From assembly GCF_000421965.1 (NCBI RefSeq), contig NZ_ATAY01000019.1:27133-91132 (forward strand): a stretch of 64,000 nucleotides of DNA. The letters run 5' to 3'. The stretch is from Ruminiclostridium papyrosolvens C7. GTDB taxonomy: Bacteria > Bacillota > Clostridia > Acetivibrionales > DSM-1351. The notes under the pieces were generated by a model that was not told the DNA's origin, did no database searches, and was given only the letters and a program-made list of their open reading frames with translations. This document shows positions 58,456 through 64,000 of the stretch, in pieces. Within the stretch, counting starts at the first letter, position 1. Each line of letters starts with the position of its first letter. The position numbers were made by a program, and so were the translations under genes.

Positions 58456-59700
58456 ATGATTGGAAAAAATTCCAGACGCCAGGTAGCACATATAAGTGTA
58501 CTTGGTACAACGCAGCTTCATTTAAGAAATCCATATATAATAGCCTGGTGGTCAGTGGCATTCCCGGGCACGGGTCATTTACTGCTATCAAAATACCTTC
58601 GAGGGTTCCTGCTGTTTATATTGGAGATTACAGTAAACCTAAAAGCTCATATCAATACAGCTATATTTTACTCATTTACAGGAAGGTTTGAGTTAGCAAA
58701 GGGTATTTTAGATAAAAGATGGTTAATTCTTTACTGCTCATTATATATATTTGCAGTTTGGGACAGTTACCGTACTACTGTTGATATCAATAACAATTAT
58801 ATTCTTGCAGCAAGAGAAGATTCTCAAATTAGTAGCTTCAAACTCGGCTGTTTGGAATTCAATTATCTGGATAAAAGGTCACCGATAGTTTCGGCAATAT
58901 GGTCCCTGCTTATGCCCGGCACGGGTCAGCTTTACATTCACCGTATTGTTATGGCAGCATTTTTAATTACTTGGTGGATAGCCATTATATATTTATCAAA
59001 TATACTTCCGGCTATACATTATACTTTTACGGGAGATTTTGAGAAGGTAAAGCCGGCAATTGATCCTCATTGGGCTTTAAATATCTCATCAGTTTACCTG
59101 TACTCAATGTATGACGCGTATACAAACACTGTAGAAAATAATAAGCTGTTTGATTGGGAGCAATCAAAGTTTGTACAAAGAGAATATCAGAGTAATAATT
59201 TTAATATGCCTAGTAAAAAAAGGTGTTTCAGGGGTGACATTATGCACATTATTGCTACATTTGAACATTCTATATATCTGGAAAAAGCAATTACGGAAAT
59301 TGAAATGCGTGGAGTTCCAAAAGAAGACATACTTGCAGTACCAATGGATAAAAGGGACGAAAAGAGAAAGGTGTTTGATTCTTTGCACGAGTCAGACGGA
59401 CTTAGTTTGATTGACTTGGGTGCCATACTGGGCACCATATTTATGCTCATGGGTACAATTTATGGATTTTTACTCAAATGGGGTCCAATAATTTGGGGGT
59501 TGATAGGTCTGGTAGCAGGTTTTATATCAGGCCTTATAATAAAGTTGGTTATTACTAAAAAATATACAAATAGACCTGAAGGTAAAAAATCTACAGAAGT
59601 TGTTCTAATCATCAAATGCGGGGAAGACAAGTCCGACATGGTGAAAAATGTATTTTGGAGTAACCATGCTCTTGGCATAAGTAAAATTAAATTTGAATAA
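58456..59700 (+). CDS. Unrecognised membrane protein with internal duplication
   Basis: A 414-residue protein. Two similar halves repeat a module: residues about 25-115 (RNPYIIAWWSVAFPGTGHLLL ... VWDSYRTTVD) and about 137-232 (RSPIVSAIWSLLMPGTGQLYI ... MYDAYTNTVE), each with two or three membrane helices, a PGTGxL motif and a W/YD-x-Y-x-T-x-V end. A third part (about 264-414) has a soluble ATFEHSIYLEKAITEIEMRGVPKEDI segment like a general-stress/YflT-type domain, around two glycine-rich helices. AAAGGAG precedes the ATG. I do not recognise the whole. No partner gene is adjacent on the same strand. Confidence 0.75.
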   Translation: MIGKNSRRQVAHISVLGTTQLHLRNPYIIAWWSVAFPGTGHLLLSKYLRGFLLFILEITVNLKAHINTAIFYSFTGRFELAKGILDKRWLILYCSLYIFAVWDSYRTTVDINNNYILAAREDSQISSFKLGCLEFNYLDKRSPIVSAIWSLLMPGTGQLYIHRIVMAAFLITWWIAIIYLSNILPAIHYTFTGDFEKVKPAIDPHWALNISSVYLYSMYDAYTNTVENNKLFDWEQSKFVQREYQSNNFNMPSKKRCFRGDIMHIIATFEHSIYLEKAITEIEMRGVPKEDILAVPMDKRDEKRKVFDSLHESDGLSLIDLGAILGTIFMLMGTIYGFLLKWGPIIWGLIGLVAGFISGLIIKLVITKKYTNRPEGKKSTEVVLIIKCGEDKSDMVKNVFWSNHALGISKIKFE

Positions 59701-59761
59701 GTTTAAGAGTAAAGTTTTAATAATTTAAAAATAATTTAAAAATTATATAGAATAATTATGA

Positions 59762-59767
59762 TATAAT
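59762..59767 (+). promoter_or_regulatory. Extended -10 promoter element
   Basis: TGATATAAT with no good -35, in the AT-rich 122-nt gap before the 120-residue gene. Confidence 0.4.
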
Positions 59768-59822
59768 AATAAAGGTTTCAATATATGAAAATAAAATTAG
59801 AAACAAATGAAAGGATAATTAT

Positions 59823-60185
59823 TTGGTGAAAAAGGGAGCCGGGAGAACTGCTTTAATTATACTAATTATAAGTTTCATATTACAAATAATTCCTAATGTT
59901 ATTTACATAAATAAAAAATTTCCGTTCCATTCTCATAATCAATTATTACCTAAAAACCTTTATATCTCTAATCATATAATTAATAAAAGGCATGAGAATT
60001 ATTCAAATCCAAAAAATTCACTTAGGGTCAGTAACTTAAATAATAATATTATAATGTTTTCTGACTATTCGATTACAAAACCCTTACAAAATGACAAGCC
60101 ATTTGACCATAGAAAAAGCATAAGGCAGACAATTCCCAATTTTTTTCACGGGAGTAACAATAAACATCCTTATATACAGAGTTAA
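59823..60185 (+). CDS. Unrecognised small protein with N-terminal membrane segment
   Basis: A 120-residue basic protein, TTG start (or GTG at 59826) after AAAGGAT. One hydrophobic segment (about 10-28: ALIILIISFILQIIPNVIY) is followed by an Asn, Lys and His-rich polar region without any motif I know. It could be an anchored or secreted peptide. Its composition is close to what AT-rich DNA would give by chance, which weakens the call; a plausible promoter and ribosome site in front strengthen it. Confidence 0.5.
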   Translation: MVKKGAGRTALIILIISFILQIIPNVIYINKKFPFHSHNQLLPKNLYISNHIINKRHENYSNPKNSLRVSNLNNNIIMFSDYSITKPLQNDKPFDHRKSIRQTIPNFFHGSNNKHPYIQS

Positions 60186-60218
60186 CATAATATAAAAATC
60201 AACTATAGGGGTGAGTCA

Positions 60219-61076
60219 ATGACAAGAAAAAATCATATTAAAAGAGAAATAGTAAGATATATATTTCTATTTATCGGGTCAGTTTTAGCAGCAACAGGAT
60301 TGGAAATATTCCTGATACCAAATAACATCATAGACGGTGGTATTGTAGGTATATCAATAATTACAAGTTATCTAACCAAACTGCCGGTCAGTCTATTTAT
60401 AATTGTATTAAATATTCCATTTCTGTTTCTGGGATATAAACAGATAGGAAAAACTTTTGTTCTTTCATCATTATTCTCAGTTGTATCATTTTCCTTCTGG
60501 GTGCAAGTATTCCATCCGATACCTGTGCTTACAAGTGATATTTTACTTGCTTCGGTTTTCGGAGGTATAGTTCTGGGAATTGGAGTAGGTATAATAATAC
60601 GGTATGGTGGTTCTCTTGACGGTACAGAAATGGTGGCAATAATTATTAATAAACGTACATCCTTTTCCGTAGGTGAAATGGTTATGTTTTTTAATGTGTT
60701 TATTTTAAGCAGTGCCGGTCTTGTATTTGGTTGGAACCATGCAATGTATTCTCTTATTGCCTACTTCATTGCTTATAAAGTCATTGATATTATAATAGAA
60801 GGGCTTGATGAAACAAAAGCAGCGATTATTATATCCGAAAGTGGTGAAGAAATTGCTAAAGCAATTACAGCCCGGCTTGGAAGAGGAGTTACATTTCTTG
60901 ATGGAAAAGGCGGTTTTTCAAAAAATGAAAAAACAATACTGTACTCAGTTGTAACAAGGCTGGAGGTTTCAAAGCTTAAATCAATTATATATGATAAAGA
61001 TGAAAATGCTTTTGTTACTATAAACGATGTGTCTGAAGTAATGGGAGGAAAGCACAAGAAACGGGCAATTCATTAA
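60219..61076 (+). CDS. YitT-family membrane protein (DUF161/DUF2179)
   Basis: A 285-residue protein with five or six membrane helices (about 12-195) carrying NNIIDGGIVGISII and RYGGSLDGTEMVAIIIN, the repeated glycine motifs of the YitT family, and a cytoplasmic C-terminal DUF2179 domain (about 205-275: GRGVTFLDGKGGFSKNEKTILYSVVTRLEVSKLK). Function unknown; some members have been proposed as transporters. AGGGGTGAG precedes the ATG. Confidence 0.9.
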   Translation: MTRKNHIKREIVRYIFLFIGSVLAATGLEIFLIPNNIIDGGIVGISIITSYLTKLPVSLFIIVLNIPFLFLGYKQIGKTFVLSSLFSVVSFSFWVQVFHPIPVLTSDILLASVFGGIVLGIGVGIIIRYGGSLDGTEMVAIIINKRTSFSVGEMVMFFNVFILSSAGLVFGWNHAMYSLIAYFIAYKVIDIIIEGLDETKAAIIISESGEEIAKAITARLGRGVTFLDGKGGFSKNEKTILYSVVTRLEVSKLKSIIYDKDENAFVTINDVSEVMGGKHKKRAIH

Positions 61077-61148
61077 AATAACAGGTATCGACTGAAAAGT
61101 AATATAATGGTAAAATGAATTATTAACAAATAAAGGGGTTGTTTTACC

Positions 61149-62138
61149 ATGAGAACCATTAAGGTGCTTTCAATCGATGGGGGCGGCATAAGGGGAATAA
61201 TACCTGCCATGATTCTTGCCAAGGTTGAGGAAATGACTGCTAAGCCAATTTGCGAGATGTTTGACTTAATTGCAGGAACCTCAACAGGGGGAATACTGTC
61301 ACTTATGCTAACAGTACCATCAAAGGAGAATAACGGTAAGCCTGCTTACACAGCAAATGACCTTATCAAGCTATATACTGAAAATGGCAAGAAGATATTC
61401 TCCAGTAGTATTTTTCATAAAATTATTTCTATGGATGGTATATCAGAAGAAAAATATCCTGCTACTGGAATAGAGTCTGTTTTAAAGGAATACTTTGGTG
61501 ATGTAAAACTCTCTGAAGCTTTGACAGATATAATTGTTCCTTCATATGAACTGAGTCTGAGGGCTCCGTACTTCTTTAAAAGTGTACATGCAAAGGATGT
61601 AAGTAAGGTAAATAAGGATTTTTACATGTGGCAGGTAGCAAGAGCTACATCCGCGGCACCTACATACTTTGAGCCATATAAGCTTGAAATCGGCCAAAAG
61701 GATGGTGCAGATTATTATACCTTGATTGACGGTGGCGTTTTTGCCAACAATCCGGGCATGTGTGCTTATGCAGAGACGAGAGTACTTTATAAGGATACGC
61801 CGGATATACTAATGCTTTCACTTGGAACCGGGGAACTTAACCGCTGTATTCCGTACGATGAAGCAAAGGACTGGGGCCTTATGAAATGGGCAAAGCCAAT
61901 TCTGAGTACAGTATTTAGCGGGGTGAGTGAAACGGTTGATTTCCAACTCAGCCAGATATTAACTGATGACAGGTACTACAGAATGCAGGCCAGTCTTGCA
62001 CAGCTTGGGAGCGATGCGATGGATGATGCCAGTGAGGAAAATATACATGAACTGAAACTCCTTAGTATTAACTTAATTGAAGAATGGCTTAAAAATGGAA
62101 AATTGGAAAAATTGTGTAAACAGCTTACTGAATACTAA
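61149..62138 (+). CDS. Patatin-like phospholipase
   Basis: A 329-residue cytoplasmic patatin. The oxyanion loop is DGGGIRGIIP, the nucleophile elbow AGTSTGG, and the catalytic Asp is in LIDGGVFANNP. Length fits the CBASS-effector-like and lipid acyl hydrolase branch, which cleaves fatty acids from phospholipids. There is no nucleotide cyclase next to it, so a housekeeping or stress lipid role is more likely. AAAGGGG precedes the ATG. Confidence 0.9.
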   Translation: MRTIKVLSIDGGGIRGIIPAMILAKVEEMTAKPICEMFDLIAGTSTGGILSLMLTVPSKENNGKPAYTANDLIKLYTENGKKIFSSSIFHKIISMDGISEEKYPATGIESVLKEYFGDVKLSEALTDIIVPSYELSLRAPYFFKSVHAKDVSKVNKDFYMWQVARATSAAPTYFEPYKLEIGQKDGADYYTLIDGGVFANNPGMCAYAETRVLYKDTPDILMLSLGTGELNRCIPYDEAKDWGLMKWAKPILSTVFSGVSETVDFQLSQILTDDRYYRMQASLAQLGSDAMDDASEENIHELKLLSINLIEEWLKNGKLEKLCKQLTEY

Positions 62139-62141
62139 GGC

Positions 62142-62185
62142 AAAAAAAGTACGGTTCACTACAATTATAGAGAGCCGTACTTTTT
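62142..62185. terminator. Bidirectional terminator after the patatin gene
   Basis: AAAAAGTACGG pairs with CCGTACTTTTT (one inner mismatch beyond), with A and T runs on both sides between convergent genes. Confidence 0.9.
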
Positions 62186-63527
62186 AATGGTTAATCTTTT
62201 TAAAGCCTTTTGATTGTAAAGTGGCTTCTAAAGCCTTTCTGTCAAATACAATTTTATTTAGTGATACGCTGTTACCGTCAAATTCAATAGTTTTTATATA
62301 CTGAAATTGTATACCGGCTGATGACTGATATATTTTTTCTGATTCAAAAGATGAAGAAGGGGAGTTATCAACAGTATATTTTAATCCGGTAATGCGTTGA
62401 GTCAATTCAATAGTTTTACCATTCCACCACGTAGTAATATTGTATTCATCACTTAAATCATCTTCACTTATCCACTGCTCTCTGAATTTTGAATAATTAT
62501 CATTAGAATCTTGTTTGCCTTGATTATTACTATCATTTGGTTTCTCGTTAGAACTATCTAACGGTCCTTCTGTGTATTCTGTAATCCCATCAAGGTCTAT
62601 CGGCTCAGTTTCGGGTGGTTCACCAATTATCTTAATTTCGTCAGTATTAAAAGTATTTGTAATGCCTCTTTCCTTATCAATGAATTTTTCTACAATTTTG
62701 GATGCATCCTGGGACACACTCTGATAAAATAACCAGTCGTAATAAACCTTTCCAAAGGTCTTGGACAGCCAATCTAAAGAATAACTGCCGTCATTTACCA
62801 AACTGCTTAATCTTGAGGTACCAGAAAAGAAATTATATATATCAGCTCTTTTGTTTTTAAAAGTTTTACCGTTATACTTCCATGTAATAATCTGATTAAG
62901 ATTTGCTTTATCTACAGTTACTGTTTCAAAAGATACAATTTGTCCTTTTGAGCTATCCTTAAAATAGATTAAGAATTTAGATTCATAGGGATACCCCTTC
63001 AACTGACGGTATCCCTTATATTTACTCGTACCATTGACACTATATAAATTATTAATATCTACAGGTGTACCATTATAGCTCAAATGAATATCACTTGAAA
63101 GTTCTGATTTTCCAATGAGAATACGGGAATTTAAGGAGTCCCACTTTACGCTAATCCCCAAGGCTTGCGGTATAAATTTATAAGGAATCATCACAACATT
63201 TTTAGCCATTAACGGCGCTATATCAAGAGTCTTGGGTTTACCGTTTACATATGCCTTTTTGCTGCTTACAGTAACGGAAATATTAGACTTATTGTTTTTT
63301 ACAGTAGCCTTTTTCAATTTATTATCCCAAGAGTATTTAAGTCCGAGAGCGTCCGAAATATTTTTTAAGGGAACTAAAATGTTACTGCTTTTAGAGATAG
63401 GCTGAACGGGTAAAGTCAGTAAATCTTCATAAACATAGACCTTAATATATGTAGTGGCAATAACATTCAGATTAAGTACAAAAGTAAGTGTAAAACAAAC
63501 AACAATGAAAGACATAAACTTCTTCAT
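62184..63527 (-). CDS. Secreted copper-amine-oxidase N-domain protein
   Basis: A 447-residue exported protein. Signal peptide about 1-24, then two linked copper amine oxidase-like N-terminal (PF07833) repeats (about 35-140: ILVPLKNISDALGLKYSWDNKLKKATV and VMIPYKFIPQALGISVKWDSLNSRILIG), a domain frequent in clostridial wall or surface proteins. The remaining 300 residues have no motif I know and contain an acidic, Asn/Ser-rich linker (about 305-350). No amine oxidase catalytic domain is present. A promoter lies at 63572-63600. Confidence 0.8.
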   Translation of the reverse strand: MKKFMSFIVVCFTLTFVLNLNVIATTYIKVYVYEDLLTLPVQPISKSSNILVPLKNISDALGLKYSWDNKLKKATVKNNKSNISVTVSSKKAYVNGKPKTLDIAPLMAKNVVMIPYKFIPQALGISVKWDSLNSRILIGKSELSSDIHLSYNGTPVDINNLYSVNGTSKYKGYRQLKGYPYESKFLIYFKDSSKGQIVSFETVTVDKANLNQIITWKYNGKTFKNKRADIYNFFSGTSRLSSLVNDGSYSLDWLSKTFGKVYYDWLFYQSVSQDASKIVEKFIDKERGITNTFNTDEIKIIGEPPETEPIDLDGITEYTEGPLDSSNEKPNDSNNQGKQDSNDNYSKFREQWISEDDLSDEYNITTWWNGKTIELTQRITGLKYTVDNSPSSSFESEKIYQSSAGIQFQYIKTIEFDGNSVSLNKIVFDRKALEATLQSKGFKKINH

Positions 63528-63571
63528 ATAAATTTCTCCGTTTCAATAGATATAAACTGTACGATATACAA

Positions 63572-63600
63572 ATTATAGAATAATTACCTGCTAATTACAA
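63572..63600 (-). promoter_or_regulatory. Promoter of the copper-amine-oxidase-N-domain gene
   Basis: On the minus strand TTGTAA, a 17-bp spacer and a perfect TATAAT, about 45 bp before the ATG. Confidence 0.65.
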
Positions 63601-63732
63601 GTTTTGACAAGCATATATTCTAAATCAAAATCGGAGTAGATGCATTTAGGTGTGACAAATAGCATACTAATGAATAATATAGAATAAAGTGGGTAAATTA
63701 AATTCAAGGCTTATCTTGGACAAAGTTGTGTG

Positions 63733-63771
63733 TTGATAAGGAAGTATGGCGGTGATATACTAACCAAGCTG
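63733..63771 (+). promoter_or_regulatory. Tandem promoter 1 (rRNA-type)
   Basis: TTGATA (63733-63738), 17 bp, TATACT (63756-63761), then AAGCTG at 63766, exactly 10 bp from the start of the -10 box. The 200 bp before it (63528-63732) hold only the divergent promoter. Confidence 0.75.
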
Positions 63772-63842
63772 TCTCAAACGGCACCTCAGTTTAATTTCAA
63801 CAAGGTATTATTATTTACCTCAAATTGGATTGAAATTGAGTG

Positions 63843-63881
63843 TTGACACAAAAGTAATGGCGTGTTAACATAACTAAGCTG
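63843..63881 (+). promoter_or_regulatory. Tandem promoter 2 (rRNA-type)
   Basis: TTGACA (63843-63848), 17 bp, TAACAT (63866-63871), AAGCTG at 63876. It lies 110 bp after promoter 1, and the AAGCTGTCTC start is shared with it. Confidence 0.8.
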
Positions 63882-63950
63882 TCTCTGATGGCAACACTTT
63901 AACAAGTTTGCGGTAATAATAAATTACCAAAAACTGAAAGTAAAAAAGTG

Positions 63951-63989
63951 TTGACACAAAGGCAACACCGTGGTAACATGATTAAGCTG
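63951..63989 (+). promoter_or_regulatory. Tandem promoter 3 (rRNA-type)
   Basis: TTGACA (63951-63956), 17 bp, TAACAT (63974-63979), AAGCTG at 63984; 108 bp after promoter 2, preceded by an A-rich stretch like an UP element. Confidence 0.8.
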
Positions 63990-64000
63990 ATTGCGGCAAG

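Noticed and set aside
61149..62138. Patatin as a CBASS (CapV-type) anti-phage effector
   Set aside because: Neighbours are a YitT protein and a surface protein; no CD-NTase, Cap2/Cap3 or other defence gene is present.
62184..63527. Copper amine oxidase enzyme
   Set aside because: Only the N-terminal accessory domain is present; no topaquinone site or copper-binding catalytic histidines.
1..64000. Insertion sequences, prophage or integrase genes
   Set aside because: No transposase, recombinase or phage structural protein is seen in any large frame.

Overview
The window is low-GC clostridial DNA: AGGAGG-type ribosome binding sites throughout, frequent TTG/GTG starts, a CwlD-type spore amidase and a small DUF1540 protein. 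Its centre is a complete cip-cel-type cellulosome operon. Gene order and protein sequences place it in the mesophilic cellulolytic Ruminiclostridium group (C. cellulolyticum, C. papyrosolvens, C. josui and relatives). It is not the textbook C. cellulolyticum H10 arrangement. The scaffoldin here has six cohesins and three X2 modules, where CipC of H10 has eight cohesins and two X2. The rgl11Y position between cel9M and cel5N holds a GH5 mannanase and the remains of a GH74 xyloglucanase gene.

Layout. 1-3355: end of a serine hydrolase, a DedA-type membrane protein, DUF1540, and an APC amino-acid permease. 3356-4363: cip-cel control region, with a sigma-A-type promoter about 3669-3697 and a leader of about 660 nt. 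4364-28995: scaffoldin cipC, cel48F, cel8C, cel9G, cel9E, orfX (membrane-anchored cohesin), cel9H, cel9J, man5K, cel9M, a GH5 mannanase, the GH74 remnant and cel5N, closed by a terminator at 29003-29040. Strong stem-loops sit in several gaps between genes and fit the RNA-processing model of cellulosome stoichiometry. 29053-33061: LysR regulator divergent from an SGNH hydrolase with a 10-bp-arm palindrome between them, cwlD, and a secreted metallophosphoesterase. 33202-37581: copper-handling pair (HMA/DsbD-like/cupredoxin fusion and CopA). 37717-38745: c-di-AMP (ydaO-type) riboswitch and an SH3/NlpC-P60 wall hydrolase. 38990-46964: an eight-gene operon with a UroD/MtbA-type methyltransferase, a HAD phosphatase, a five-part peptide/nickel-type ABC transporter and an alpha/beta hydrolase. 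47076-48707: hybrid cluster protein behind an 18-bp palindrome. 48872-58043: a second set of dockerin genes (GH11 xylanase, CBM35-GH26 mannanase, two GH9), interrupted by an FMN-binding protein and a PrsA-like foldase. 58104-63527: small DUF1657 protein, an unrecognised duplicated membrane protein, an orphan small protein, a YitT-family protein, a patatin, and a copper-amine-oxidase-N-domain protein. 63733-63989: three tandem promoters about 109 bp apart pointing out of the window, of the kind that precedes clostridial rRNA operons.

How it works together. CipC binds cellulose through CBM3a and displays six cohesins. Fourteen dockerin enzymes encoded here (processive GH48, endo-acting GH8, GH9 and GH5, GH5/GH26 mannanases, GH11 xylanase) can dock on it, and OrfX may hold enzymes at the cell surface. 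PrsA-like folding, amino-acid and peptide uptake, and wall hydrolases are plausible supporting functions, but nothing in the sequence ties them directly to the cellulosome.

Limits: family calls come from reading motifs and from memory of the families. No search or structure prediction was run. Names such as cel9G mean the equivalent by position and architecture in C. cellulolyticum.
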